Assembly: GCA_947623595.1 (NCBI GenBank)
Contig: CANQHC010000001.1
Span: 65,299-129,298 of the forward strand
Source: an uncultured Clostridia bacterium
Lineage (GTDB): Bacteria; Bacillota; Clostridia; TANB77; CAG-508
DNA length: 64,000 bases
Direction of reading: 5' to 3'
Numbering within the stretch: the first letter of the stretch is position 1; each line of letters opens with the position of its first letter. Below are positions 29,314 through 38,285 of the stretch, piece by piece. Both the position numbers and the translations under genes were made by a program. The notes below the pieces were generated by a model that did no database searches, was not told where the DNA came from, and saw nothing but the letters and a program-made list of their open reading frames with translations.

Positions 29314-29390
29314 GTTTTATAGTACATTATAAATGCTTTTTCATTGAAATAGTAAGAAAAAAATGGAAAAATGTAGAAAAAAAGAAAACT

Positions 29391-29419
29391 TTGACAGTTT
29401 ATATCTCAAGTGCTATAAT
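29391..29419 (+). promoter_or_regulatory. Consensus SigA promoter of the L,D-transpeptidase gene
   Basis: TTGACA (29391-29396), 17-nt spacer, TATAAT (29414-29419): a perfect consensus promoter 78 bp downstream of the last DnaA box. Confidence 0.85.
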
Positions 29420-29444
29420 AAGATGGAGTTCAAATCCATTAAAA

Positions 29445-29472
29445 TTGCTATTGCTTAATTACGCAATAGCAA
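29445..29472 (+). promoter_or_regulatory. 5' UTR hairpin of the L,D-transpeptidase gene
   Basis: TTGCTATTGC (29445-29454) pairs perfectly with GCAATAGCAA (29463-29472) just upstream of the SD AAAAGGAGG. With no T-run it is more likely an mRNA-stabilising or protein-binding element than a terminator. Confidence 0.6.
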
Positions 29473-29494
29473 AAAACAAAAGGAGGATATTATA

Positions 29495-30910
29495 ATGAAG
29501 AAGGAGCGGCAGTACACTATGAGTATGAGAAAGAAGGTAACCATTGGAAGTATATTAATACTATTGGGATTAGCAATTCTCTTAGCAGTGTTCTTCTTTC
29601 AAAGGCAACGCTTTAGTTCTCAAACCTACATTTCTGGCATAGATTGTTCATATCTGACTGTAGAGCAAGCAAAAGAAAAAATCGAGAAAAATATGAATGA
29701 AAAAATTAGTTTTGTTTTCCAGACAGCTAGTAATAAAGCAGAATATAGAACTTATGAAGCAAAACCTGAAGAAATAGCAAAATTTGATTTAATCGTTTCG
29801 GATGAAAAAATAATAGAGCAAGCATTGGAACAGCAACACAAAAACAAAGAAGAAAAAGAATTTGAGTCTCCTGAGATGTTTTTGGTTAATGAGAAAGCTG
29901 TAAAAGAATATCTTAGTCCTATTTTAGAAGGTGAGAAAAAAAGTATGATACCTTCTAAAAATGCTTATTTAGAAATAGGAAAAGATTCTCTACTAAAAAT
30001 AGTTCCAGAAACTTATGGCAATGAAGTAGATTTTGAAAAAGCTTATCAATTAGCAATAAAAAGTTTAAAAGAAGGCGATTCAAATATTGACTTTAGTTCT
30101 TTGATAAACAAGCCTACTGTTTTGGCTTCAAATAGTAATCTTATAGAAGCACAAAACGAAGCTAATCGTATTCTTAGTACTAATGTCAAGATTAAATTGA
30201 ATGATGGAAGTATTGTACTTTTGGATGCTCAAACAATAAAAAATTGGATTGAGCCTACAGAAGACGGAGTATCAGTTATCGTTAACGTAGAGAAAAATGT
30301 GCCTTTGTTTGTAGATTCCATTGCTGAAAAGGTAAGTTCAAGTGGAAGTAAACTTGTTTTTTCAGCAACTGGAATAGGAAAAATCACAATGCCTGTAAGG
30401 CAGGCAATAAGACCAAGTTTGAACAAAGAAGAGTCAATAAAAAAGATTCTGGAAGTAATAGGAACTACTCAAGAAGAACCAATTACTTTGACTTACTCTG
30501 GAAATAGTGTTTCCAACATGTTAAGCAGTTATATTGAACTCGATATTACCAGGCAAACCGTTTGGGTATATAAAAACGGAAAATGTATTTTAGAAACACC
30601 ATGTGTTACTGGAAATGTTGTGGCGGGGCACTCTACGCCAACTGGAATTTACTTCTTAAATTATAAAACAACAAATACAGTTTTAAGAGGTAATAATGAC
30701 GATGGATCTAAATATGCGTCTCCAGTAAGCTATTGGATGCCTTTCAACGGCGGAGTTGGTTTCCACGACGCAACATGGAGAGGAAGATTTGGTGGTTCTA
30801 TATACAAAACAAATGGATCTCATGGATGTGTCAACTTACCTTTAGGCGCAGCAAAAACACTTTATCAAAACATAAACAATAGTATGCCAATAATCATTTA
30901 TAAATCCTAG
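29495..30910 (+). CDS. L,D-transpeptidase with peptidoglycan-binding-like repeats
   Basis: 471-aa membrane-anchored enzyme that makes 3-3 cross-links or attaches proteins to peptidoglycan. An N-terminal membrane span (~17-37) is followed by two PG_binding_4/VanW-like regions (starting near YISGIDCSYLTVEQAKEKI) and a C-terminal YkuD domain with the active-site motif SHGCVNLP. The tail of the domain (GGVGFHDATWRGRFGG) is typical. Strong SD and consensus promoter suggest high expression. It lies next to the DnaA-box cluster, so expression might respond to DnaA (inference). Confidence 0.93.
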   Translation: MKKERQYTMSMRKKVTIGSILILLGLAILLAVFFFQRQRFSSQTYISGIDCSYLTVEQAKEKIEKNMNEKISFVFQTASNKAEYRTYEAKPEEIAKFDLIVSDEKIIEQALEQQHKNKEEKEFESPEMFLVNEKAVKEYLSPILEGEKKSMIPSKNAYLEIGKDSLLKIVPETYGNEVDFEKAYQLAIKSLKEGDSNIDFSSLINKPTVLASNSNLIEAQNEANRILSTNVKIKLNDGSIVLLDAQTIKNWIEPTEDGVSVIVNVEKNVPLFVDSIAEKVSSSGSKLVFSATGIGKITMPVRQAIRPSLNKEESIKKILEVIGTTQEEPITLTYSGNSVSNMLSSYIELDITRQTVWVYKNGKCILETPCVTGNVVAGHSTPTGIYFLNYKTTNTVLRGNNDDGSKYASPVSYWMPFNGGVGFHDATWRGRFGGSIYKTNGSHGCVNLPLGAAKTLYQNINNSMPIIIYKS

Positions 30911-30912
30911 TA

Positions 30913-30945
30913 AAAAAGGCAGATTCTGTTAGAATCTGCCTTTTT
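30913..30945. terminator. Bidirectional terminator after the L,D-transpeptidase gene
   Basis: GGCAGATTC (30918-30926) pairs with GAATCTGCC (30932-30940), flanked by an A-run and a T-run. On the minus strand it lies directly after repeat copy 1. Confidence 0.85.
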
Positions 30946-30948
30946 CAG

Positions 30949-31056
30949 TGCATAGAAAAATCGTTAGATTTTCTAGAGCAACAAGGCCTCAAGTTACCTT
31001 GGGCTGTGCATATTTGCGAAGCAAAATGCACATGTGGCGAAGCCACTTTTCTTATA
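30949..31056 (-). repeat. Structured interspersed repeat, copy 1
   Basis: 108 bp, about 95% identical to the reverse strand of 39409-39518 (three substitutions and two 1-base gaps). Read on the minus strand it folds as GTGGC-TTC-GCCAC, TGTGCA..TTTGC-TTC-GCAAA..TGCACA, CAAGG/CCTTG and GAAAATC/GATTTTTC. An intrinsic terminator follows directly on that strand. It could be a small RNA or a non-autonomous repeat. The rest of 31057-31238 holds the uvrA promoter. Confidence 0.8.
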
Positions 31057-31147
31057 TACTATATTAGTAAGTTTTGAATAAATAATTATTGACATTTTTT
31101 TCTAGTATAGTAAATTTATAAAAAAGTTAAAATAAAATAACAAATAA

Positions 31148-31176
31148 TTGACTTTCACAAACTAATGTTTTATAAT
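31148..31176 (+). promoter_or_regulatory. uvrA promoter
   Basis: TTGACT (31148-31153), 17-nt spacer, TATAAT (31171-31176). The leader then places the SD AGGGGG in the loop of a 7-bp AAATATT/AATATTT hairpin (about 31214-31235). I see no clear LexA box. Confidence 0.7.
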
Positions 31177-31238
31177 ATGTGTGTGATTAGTAAGAAACTA
31201 ATTGCACACTTTAAATATTTTAGGGGGAATATTTAATA

Positions 31239-34064
31239 ATGCAGAATAATATTGTTATTAAAGGTGCAAAAGAACATAATTTAAAAGATATTAATTTAGA
31301 AATTCCAAGGGATAAATTAGTGGTTATTACCGGGCTTTCCGGTTCAGGAAAATCATCTTTAGCATTTGATACATTATATGCCGAAGGGCAAAGAAGATAT
31401 GTAGAAAGCTTATCATCATATGCAAGGCAATTTTTAGGTTTAATGGAAAAACCAGAAGTAGAATCTATTACTGGGCTTTCACCAGCTATATCAATTGATC
31501 AAAAAACTACATCTCGCAATCCACGTTCTACAGTAGGTACAGTTACTGAAATATATGATTATATTCGTTTACTTTATGCTAGAATCGGAGTACCATATTG
31601 TCCAAATTGCGGTAAAAAGATAGAAAAACAAACAATTGATCAAATCGTTGACAATGTTATGAGTTTAGAAAAAGGTACTAAGATACAAGTATTAGCTCCT
31701 GTAATTAGGGGAAAAAAGGGTGAATATACCAAACTTTTACAAAACTTTCAAAAAGAAGGCTTTGTTCGTGTAAGAATAGATGGAAATTTATATGAATTAA
31801 CTGATGATATAGAACTAGATAGAAAGAAAAAGCATAATATAGACTTGATTGTAGATAGATTAGTAGTTAAACCAGATATTAGAACCAGATTAACAGAATC
31901 TACAGAAATAGCATTAAAATATGCAAATAATCTTGTAACTATAGATATTCCAGGAAATAAAGAAATTTTATATAGTCAAAACTATGCTTGCCCAGACTGC
32001 GGTATTAGTATAGAAGAATTAACACCTAGAATGTTTTCTTTTAATAATCCATTTGGAGCATGTCCAACCTGTACAGGTATTGGTTATCTTATGAAAATGG
32101 ACGAAGATTTAATTATTCCAGATAAAAATAAAACACTTTATGATGGAGTAAAGGCTTTTGGTGCTAGTACTATGAAAAAAAATGAAACAATGGCAAAAAT
32201 GTATTTTGAAAGCATTGCAAAACATTATGATGTAGATATAAAAGTTCCTATAAAAAAGCTTCCTAGATGGTTTTTGGAAAAAATTCTATATGGTACAGGT
32301 GACGAAGTAATTGATTTTGAATATACATCATATGCTGGCACAAGAAGGTTTAGCACTCCTTTTGAAGGAGTTTTACCTACTCTTGACAGAAGATATAATG
32401 AAACAAAATCACAGGGAATGCATGATTTTTATGAAATGTATATGAGTGAAAGTCCTTGCCAAACCTGTCATGGAGCAAGATTGAAAAAAGAAAGCTTATC
32501 TGTGAAAATAGCAGATAAAAATATCAATGAATTAACAGACTTATCAATTGATAAAATTAAAGATTTTTTGAATTCTTTAGAATTAAATCGTCAAGATAGA
32601 ATGATAGCAGATCAAATCTTAAAAGAGTTGAACAAAAGATTGCAGTTTTTAATAGATGTTGGATTGGACTATTTAACTTTATCAAGAAGTGCTGGTAGTT
32701 TATCAGGAGGAGAAGCACAGCGTATTCGTTTAGCTACACAAATTGGTTCTGGGTTAACCGGTGTTTTATATATTTTAGATGAACCAAGTATAGGGTTACA
32801 TCAAAGAGATAATGATAAATTATTAGCAACTTTAAAAAAACTTAGAGATTTAGGAAATAGTGTTTTAGTAGTAGAACATGATGAAGATACAATGTATGCA
32901 GCTGATCAAATAATTGATATTGGTCCAGGTCCAGGTGTACATGGAGGTAAAGTAATTGCACAAGGTACTGCTGAAGAAATAAAATTAGTACCAGAATCTA
33001 TCACTGGTCAGTATTTGAGTGGAAAAAAGCAAATTTCAGTTCCTAAAACAAGAAGAAAATCTAATGGAAAAGCAATTGAAGTAAAAGGTGCTACGGAACA
33101 TAATTTGAAAAATATTAATGTAAAATTTCCACTAGGGCAATTTATTTGTGTAACAGGTGTTTCTGGTTCAGGTAAAAGTACATTGGTTAATGAAATATTA
33201 TATAAAACCATTGCAAAAGAATTATATGGCTCAAATGAAAAACCAGGAAAATGCAAAGAAGTAAAAGGAATTGAAAATATTGATAAAATTATCAATATAG
33301 ATCAATCACCAATTGGAAGAACTCCTCGTTCTAATCCTGCTACTTATACAGGAGTATTTGATATTATTAGAGATATTTTTGCCTCTACAGAAGAAGCAAA
33401 AATGCGTGGATATGATAAAGGAAGGTTTAGCTTTAACGTTTCTGGTGGTAGATGTGAAGCTTGTAGTGGAGATGGTGTATTAAAAATTGAAATGCATTTT
33501 TTACCAGATATATATGTTCCATGCGAAGTATGTAAAGGAAAAAGATATAATAGAGAAACTTTAGAGGTAAAATATAAAGGGAAAACTATTAGTGATGTAT
33601 TGGATATGACAGTTGAAGAAGCTTTAGAATTCTTTAAAAATTTGCCTAGAATAAAAAATAAGATTCAAACATTATATGATGTTGGTCTTGGATATATAAA
33701 ACTAGGACAACCATCTACGACTTTATCTGGAGGAGAGGCACAACGTGTAAAATTAGCTACAGAGCTTTCAAAGAAAGCAACTGGAAAAACATTGTACATT
33801 TTAGATGAACCAACTACAGGTCTTCATATAGCAGATGTTCATAAATTAGTAGATATCATGCAAAGATTAGTAGATACTGGAAATAGCATTATAGTAATTG
33901 AGCATAATTTAGATCTAATTAAAACAGCGGATTATATAATTGATTTAGGACCTGAAGGAGGAGAAAAAGGCGGACAAATAATTAGTGTAGGGTCACCTGA
34001 ACAAATAGTAAAAAATGAACAAAGTTATACCGGAAAATTTTTGAAAAAATACTTAAATAAGTAA
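31239..34064 (+). CDS. uvrA: Excinuclease ABC subunit A
   Basis: Damage-sensing ATPase of nucleotide excision repair. 941 aa, full length. First ABC half: [14 protein letters not shown] (~31), zinc cysteines CPNCGKK and CPDCG, signature [16 protein letters not shown]. Second half: [13 protein letters not shown] (~645), zinc module CEACSGDG...[10 protein letters not shown] and [15 protein letters not shown] followed by [12 protein letters not shown]. uvrB and uvrC are not adjacent, and no SOS operator was seen. Confidence 0.98.
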   Translation: MQNNIVIKGAKEHNLKDINLEIPRDKLVVITGLSGSGKSSLAFDTLYAEGQRRYVESLSSYARQFLGLMEKPEVESITGLSPAISIDQKTTSRNPRSTVGTVTEIYDYIRLLYARIGVPYCPNCGKKIEKQTIDQIVDNVMSLEKGTKIQVLAPVIRGKKGEYTKLLQNFQKEGFVRVRIDGNLYELTDDIELDRKKKHNIDLIVDRLVVKPDIRTRLTESTEIALKYANNLVTIDIPGNKEILYSQNYACPDCGISIEELTPRMFSFNNPFGACPTCTGIGYLMKMDEDLIIPDKNKTLYDGVKAFGASTMKKNETMAKMYFESIAKHYDVDIKVPIKKLPRWFLEKILYGTGDEVIDFEYTSYAGTRRFSTPFEGVLPTLDRRYNETKSQGMHDFYEMYMSESPCQTCHGARLKKESLSVKIADKNINELTDLSIDKIKDFLNSLELNRQDRMIADQILKELNKRLQFLIDVGLDYLTLSRSAGSLSGGEAQRIRLATQIGSGLTGVLYILDEPSIGLHQRDNDKLLATLKKLRDLGNSVLVVEHDEDTMYAADQIIDIGPGPGVHGGKVIAQGTAEEIKLVPESITGQYLSGKKQISVPKTRRKSNGKAIEVKGATEHNLKNINVKFPLGQFICVTGVSGSGKSTLVNEILYKTIAKELYGSNEKPGKCKEVKGIENIDKIINIDQSPIGRTPRSNPATYTGVFDIIRDIFASTEEAKMRGYDKGRFSFNVSGGRCEACSGDGVLKIEMHFLPDIYVPCEVCKGKRYNRETLEVKYKGKTISDVLDMTVEEALEFFKNLPRIKNKIQTLYDVGLGYIKLGQPSTTLSGGEAQRVKLATELSKKATGKTLYILDEPTTGLHIADVHKLVDIMQRLVDTGNSIIVIEHNLDLIKTADYIIDLGPEGGEKGGQIISVGSPEQIVKNEQSYTGKFLKKYLNK

Positions 34065-34104
34065 ATATGTAATAATTAAATATATAAAAAGAAAATAATA
34101 TAAT

Positions 34105-34235
34105 AGCAAGAGATACAAAGGTAAATGGGCATTTTAAGAAAAACAAAAGTAAAGAAAAAACAAAAAGAAAGGGAATAAAGTAAAATTCTCTATTAATATT
34201 AAAAACAATGCCCATTTAACTTTGCATCTCTTGCT
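34105..34235. other. 29-bp foldback with 73-nt purine-rich loop
   Basis: Arms 34105-34133 and 34207-34235 are complementary at 27 of 29 positions (outer AGCAAGAGAT/ATCTCTTGCT, inner AAATGGGCATT/AATGCCCATTT). The loop holds no coding frame. It lies directly downstream of the Asn-rich microprotein (minus strand) and of uvrA (plus strand). It may be a long terminator or processing hairpin, or a degenerate foldback element. Confidence 0.65.
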
Positions 34236-34248
34236 TAAAATAAGTTAA

Positions 34249-34365
34249 TTATCTACATTCATTGTTGTTATTTCTTTCATTATTGTTATTGTTCTTGCTG
34301 TTATTGTTGTTATTATTGTTATTATTATTTCTGTTGTTGTTTTGTTTGTTTTGGTTTTCTGACAT
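34249..34365 (-). CDS. Asn-rich microprotein
   Basis: 38 aa: MSENQNKQNNNR, then runs of Asn broken by Ser-Lys and Glu-Arg, ending ECR. Over half of the residues are Asn. Its SD GGAGG lies 8 nt before the ATG and a TTGACA-17-TATTTT promoter sits upstream, so this is more than a chance repeat. The poly-Leu frame on the other strand is its shadow. Function unknown; the coding DNA is a near-triplet repeat (AAT/AAC), so its length may vary between strains. Confidence 0.65.
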   Translation of the reverse strand: MSENQNKQNNNRNNNNNNNNNNSKNNNNNERNNNNECR

Positions 34366-34416
34366 AAATGCCACCTCCATTTCTTTTTTACATTATTATT
34401 GTGAACAAAAAATCAA

Positions 34417-34467
34417 AAAATATTCAAAAAAATCAAACTTGTCAAAATTCTTCGATATACTTATACT
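34417..34467. promoter_or_regulatory. Overlapping divergent promoters
   Basis: Plus: TTGTCA (34439-34444), 17-nt spacer, TATACT (34462-34467), serving 34561. Minus: TTGACA (34445-34440), 17-nt spacer, TATTTT (34422-34417), serving the Asn-rich microprotein. The two -35 boxes are the same DNA read on opposite strands, so the promoters should exclude each other. Confidence 0.65.
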
Positions 34468-34560
34468 GTAACAAGTAAAAATTTAATAGTCTTGCCTATA
34501 AATAAAGATGTATGATATAATCAAAAATATTTTAGAAAGACATTATAGTGGAGGTAAAAG

Positions 34561-35241
34561 ATGGAAAATATAGTAATAGGAATTGAAGGCTTGGTTGGAG
34601 CTGGAAAAACTGCTATATGTAGGCAATTACTTAACAAAATTCCAAACAGTATTTTATTACAGGGCGGTAATTTATATAGAGCAATCATATATAGTTTAAT
34701 GTCTTCTGGAATTGATTTGAATCAATTAAAGCAAACAATGAATCAAGTAGATATTAAACAAATTATGGAAAAATTAAAAATTACAATTTCCATTGAAAAC
34801 AAAGACACAGTTATTTATATGAATGGAAAAAAGATGGATGAAAATAGTTTACAATCAGCTGAATCGTCAATAGCTGTATCAGAAATAAGCCATATAGCTA
34901 ATAATCAAGAGCTTTATTTATTTGGAAGAAAACTTATTGAAGGTTTTAAGGAAAAATCTAATGTAATTGTATCTGGAAGAGATTTGATGAATATTTATCC
35001 AAAATTAGATTATCATTTTTTAATAACCGCTTCTTTAGAAGAACGTGTAAAAAGAAAATGCATACAATATAATGGAAGTATTTCAGAAGAAGAAATGAGG
35101 CAAAATATAATACAAAGAGATGAATTGCAAGAAAAATCAGGATATTATAAACAGTATGAGAAGACTATAATAGTTGATGTTACTAATTGTAAAACAGTTG
35201 AAGAAAGCACAAATGAAGTACTCCAATATATTCATTTATAA
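34561..35241 (+). CDS. Cytidylate kinase-like nucleotide kinase
   Basis: 226 aa P-loop kinase. GIEGLVGAGKTAICRQLL is the phosphate loop, QGGNLYRAIIY matches the TGAMYRA segment of CMP kinases, VIVSGRDLMNIYP matches the GRDIGT region and the lid carries basic ERVKRK. The sequence departs from standard Cmk, so it may be a paralogue with altered nucleotide choice; I give no symbol. SD GGAGG precedes the ATG. Confidence 0.72.
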   Translation: MENIVIGIEGLVGAGKTAICRQLLNKIPNSILLQGGNLYRAIIYSLMSSGIDLNQLKQTMNQVDIKQIMEKLKITISIENKDTVIYMNGKKMDENSLQSAESSIAVSEISHIANNQELYLFGRKLIEGFKEKSNVIVSGRDLMNIYPKLDYHFLITASLEERVKRKCIQYNGSISEEEMRQNIIQRDELQEKSGYYKQYEKTIIVDVTNCKTVEESTNEVLQYIHL

Positions 35242-35328
35242 TATTTTATACAAAATTTAAGTTTTTATTATAAATTTTTTCAAAATCAAAGATTTAATTT
35301 TAGAAAAATTATGAATTACATTTTTTAG

Positions 35329-35392
35329 AAAGGAGATTGAGTGTATTATAAATATATTAAATATTTATTTTTAAGTACCTCGAAAAAGTAAA
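35329..35392 (+). promoter_or_regulatory. murD leader: SD, long hairpin and leader-peptide ORF
   Basis: SD AAAGGAG (35329-35335) lies 57 nt before the murD ATG. A stem can form from 35339-35355 with 35361-35381 (perfect ATAAATAT/ATATTTAT top, then TT/AA, GTA/TAC and GAG/CTC with small bulges), leaving 14 nt when folded. Alternatively the SD serves a 16-codon ORF from GTG 35341 that stops at 35391, one base before murD. Confidence 0.55.
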
Positions 35393-36793
35393 ATGAGTTT
35401 TGTGAATGAAAAATTACAAGAATTTGAGCAATACATACAAGGAAAAAAGGTAGCAATCATTGGATTAGGAGTTAGTAATATTCCTTTATTAGATTATTTC
35501 TATGAGCATAATGCAATAGTAAGTATTTTTGACAAAAGAGATGTAAAGAACTTAGATGAGCAAGCATTAAAAAAGATAGAAGAATATAATTTTAATCTAT
35601 ATACAGGAAAAAATGCATTGGAATATTTAAAAGGATTTTCAATTATTTTCCGTTCCCCAAGTTGCAGACCAGATACTCCAGAAATAGTAGAAGAAGTACA
35701 AAGAGGAGCTGTTTTAACATCTGAAATAGAAATGCTAATGCAAACTTGTCCAGGTACAGTTATTGGAATTACTGGTAGTGATGGAAAAACAACAACTACA
35801 AATCTTATTTATCAAATATTAAAAGAAAAAGGATATAATTGCTATTTAGGCGGAAATATAGGTATCCCACTTTTTACAAAAGTTTCTGAAATGTTGCCAG
35901 AAGATATGATAGTTTTAGAACTTAGTAGTTTTCAATTGATGGATATGCAAATAAGTCCACACATTAGTGTTATTACTAATATTTCTCCAAATCATTTAGA
36001 CATTCATAAAAGTTATGAAGAATATATTGAATCTAAGAAAAATATTTTCAAATATCAAACTTCAAATGACATCTTAATATTAAATTATGATAATGAAATT
36101 ACTAGAAAATTAAAATCAGAAGCTAATGGAAAAGTTATATATTTTAGTAGAACAGAAAAATTAGAAAATGGTATTATTTATGATAATGGAATTATAAAAT
36201 CTTGTGAAAATAATGTTAGAAGACATATACTAAATGTAAAAGATGTTCAATTAAAAGGGTTACACAATTACGAAAATATTTGTACAGCTATTGCTGCAAC
36301 CAGTAGTTTAGTTGAGCCAGAAATTCAAGTTGAAGCTATTAAAAAGTTTAAAGGTGTTGAACATCGTATTGAATTTGTAAGAGATATAGATGGAGTAAAA
36401 TGGTATAATGACTCAATAGGTACTTCTCCAACCAGAACAATTGCTGGATTAAATTCTTTTGAAGAAAAGATTGTACTAATTGCAGGAGGGTATGATAAAC
36501 ACTTAGATTACACTCCAATTGCTAAGCCAATATTAGAACATGTAAGTACTCTAATTTTAATGGGAGCAACCGCTTCAAAAATAGAGGAAGTAGTAAAAAA
36601 AGAACTAGAATTACAAGGAAAGAAACTACCAATCTATAATTGTACTTCTTTAAAGGAAACAGTGGAAAAGGCAAATGAAGTTGCAAAACAAAATGAAGTT
36701 GTATTATTTTCTCCAGCAAGTGCAAGTTTTGATTTGTTTAAAAATTTTGAGGACAGGGGAAATCAATTTAAAGCCCTAGTAAATGAAATTTAA
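35393..36793 (+). CDS. murD: UDP-N-acetylmuramoyl-L-alanine--D-glutamate ligase
   Basis: Cytosolic Mur ligase adding D-Glu to UDP-MurNAc-L-Ala. 466 aa. N-terminal Rossmann-like domain (VAIIGLGVSNIPLLDYF), ATP loop GITGSDGKTTTTNLIYQIL (~126), ITNISPNHLDIHKSYEEY, and the C-terminal ligase domain with WYNDSIGTSPTRTIAGL and VLFSPASASFDLFKNFEDRG. It stands apart from the usual dcw cluster. The gene has no adjacent SD; initiation may depend on the hairpin or leader ORF upstream. Confidence 0.96.
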   Translation: MSFVNEKLQEFEQYIQGKKVAIIGLGVSNIPLLDYFYEHNAIVSIFDKRDVKNLDEQALKKIEEYNFNLYTGKNALEYLKGFSIIFRSPSCRPDTPEIVEEVQRGAVLTSEIEMLMQTCPGTVIGITGSDGKTTTTNLIYQILKEKGYNCYLGGNIGIPLFTKVSEMLPEDMIVLELSSFQLMDMQISPHISVITNISPNHLDIHKSYEEYIESKKNIFKYQTSNDILILNYDNEITRKLKSEANGKVIYFSRTEKLENGIIYDNGIIKSCENNVRRHILNVKDVQLKGLHNYENICTAIAATSSLVEPEIQVEAIKKFKGVEHRIEFVRDIDGVKWYNDSIGTSPTRTIAGLNSFEEKIVLIAGGYDKHLDYTPIAKPILEHVSTLILMGATASKIEEVVKKELELQGKKLPIYNCTSLKETVEKANEVAKQNEVVLFSPASASFDLFKNFEDRGNQFKALVNEI

Positions 36794-36862
36794 AATATTT
36801 ATAATGAATAGTCACAAAAGTAAATTGCTTTGAATAATATAGAGCAAAAGGAGGTATACTAT

Positions 36863-37513
36863 ATGGATTATCAAAGCTATGAGGACTACATGCGTCAGAT
36901 ATTGGGCTATTCATCACAAAATCCAAACATTTATGAGCCTTATAATTATGAAATAAATGCAATTAATAATACATATGATAATTTTAATTCATCACTAGCA
37001 GATGAACTTTATCCAGATATTTATCATGTAGTTTATCCAATGGTTTGTAAAGTATGCGAAAATAATAATAAACCAATTACAAAAGATTTATTGGAAAGAA
37101 TGACAGATGAAGTTTATTATTCAATAGAAGATTCAGACACATCTAATACTAATAATCAAAATACAAGAAAAATTGAAACAGAAAAAAATATTAGAAAAAG
37201 TGAAAACAATCTAGAAAAGATAAATAAAAAGTCAGATACCAATATAGAAAAAAATTATAGAAAATCTGAAAATAGTGATAATTTAAAAGTAGATAGTAAT
37301 AATCTATCAGAAGATAGACAAATTAGGCGACCGAATTTTAATTTAAGAGATTTAATTAAAATTTTAATATTAAGGGAATTATTGGGGCAAAATAGACCAC
37401 CAATGAGACCTCCACATCAGCAGTATCCACCAAGGCCACCATATCCAAGAAGTAATTTTCAAGAAGGGCCATATCAACCTATACAACAAAGAAAATATCC
37501 TGGATATTTATAA
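36863..37513 (+). CDS. Protein of unknown function with Pro-rich tail
   Basis: 216 aa, no signal peptide. The start at 36863 has AAAGGAGG upstream; the frame to 36830 has none. A structured N-terminal ~90 residues (YEDYMRQILGY; ELYPDIYHVVYPMVCKVCE) is followed by a low-complexity Asn/Lys/Glu linker, a helix FNLRDLIKILILRELLG, and a C-terminal tail of Pro, Arg and Tyr. The layout resembles some spore-coat or surface-associated proteins, but that is only an impression. Confidence 0.65.
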   Translation: MDYQSYEDYMRQILGYSSQNPNIYEPYNYEINAINNTYDNFNSSLADELYPDIYHVVYPMVCKVCENNNKPITKDLLERMTDEVYYSIEDSDTSNTNNQNTRKIETEKNIRKSENNLEKINKKSDTNIEKNYRKSENSDNLKVDSNNLSEDRQIRRPNFNLRDLIKILILRELLGQNRPPMRPPHQQYPPRPPYPRSNFQEGPYQPIQQRKYPGYL

Positions 37514-37524
37514 AAAATTTTTAT

Positions 37525-37566
37525 AAAAGATATGTAAAAAATAACATGCATATCTTTTATTTTTTT
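37525..37566 (+). terminator. Intrinsic terminator
   Basis: AAAAGATATG (37525-37534) pairs with CATATCTTTT (37549-37558), then ATTTTTTT. Confidence 0.8.
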
Positions 37567-37723
37567 GTTCAAAATAAAAATATCAAATATTATGTTTGTT
37601 TAAAAAAGTCATCCATATATATGAAAGAAATAAAAAAATAGCAAATATAATATTCGAAAAATTCCAGGTTATAGGTAATCCTTTTAACCAAAACCTAAAT
37701 ATTGGTACAAGGCAGGTAAGATT

Positions 37724-38161
37724 ATGAAAGTAAAAGATTGTATGTGTAATGAAGTATATTGTGTTGCACCTGATAATACAATAAAGGAATGCGCAACAAT
37801 AATGTCTAATAAACATGTTGGTTGTATACCTGTATGTGATAATTCTCAAAATGTTGTAGGGCTTGTAACAGACCGTGATATTATTCTAAGAGGTATTGCT
37901 TGTAACAAAGACGTAAACACCACTCCTGTTAGTGAAATTATGACTTGTGAAGTATGTTGTTGTGAACCAACAGCAGATATAACAGAAGCTGAACGTTTAA
38001 TGTCTAAAAATCAGATAAAAAGAATACCTGTTATTGAAAATGAGAAGATTGTAGGAATTTTAACATTAGGAGATTTATCTTATAATGATCAAGTGGAAAA
38101 CAAAGGAGTAACAGAAACTTTAAATAACATTTGTGGATGTAATGACAAAAATGCTGAATAA
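37724..38161 (+). CDS. Cys-rich CBS-pair protein
   Basis: 145 aa made of two CBS domains, a module that binds adenine nucleotides. CBS1: KECATIMSNKHVGCIPVCD then VVGLVTDRDIILRG; CBS2: TEAERLMSKNQIKRIPVIE then VGILTLGDL. It is unusually rich in Cys (about a dozen, including CCC in the linker and CGC near the end), hinting at metal binding or redox sensing. A partial SD (AAGGCAGGT) precedes the ATG. No attached effector domain. Confidence 0.85.
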   Translation: MKVKDCMCNEVYCVAPDNTIKECATIMSNKHVGCIPVCDNSQNVVGLVTDRDIILRGIACNKDVNTTPVSEIMTCEVCCCEPTADITEAERLMSKNQIKRIPVIENEKIVGILTLGDLSYNDQVENKGVTETLNNICGCNDKNAE

Positions 38162-38175
38162 TCTTATGCACTAGA

Positions 38176-38238
38176 ATATGCCCTAAATAGAAACTATTAA
38201 AGATTATAATTAATTATTAATTCATATTTAGGGCATAT
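38176..38238. other. 14-bp inverted repeat between CBS gene and ytvI
   Basis: ATATGCCCTAAATA (38176-38189) pairs perfectly with TATTTAGGGCATAT (38225-38238) over a 35-nt A/T loop. A short T tract follows 9 nt later; a terminator or processing hairpin is possible. Confidence 0.5.
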
Positions 38239-38285
38239 ACATATAGATTTTTCATAAAATAAATCAGAAGGAGTTTTATGTACAT

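Noticed and set aside
34261-34365. Triplet-like GTT/ATT repeats as a CRISPR or minisatellite
   Set aside because: No spacer-repeat periodicity; the pattern comes from Asn codons.
34262-34471. Poly-Leu ORF on the plus strand
   Set aside because: It is the antisense shadow of the Asn-codon repeats of the minus-strand microprotein and has no SD.
34561-35241. Calling this gene cmk outright
   Set aside because: Key segments differ from standard CMP kinases (GGNLYRA in place of TGAMYRA), so only family-level naming is safe.
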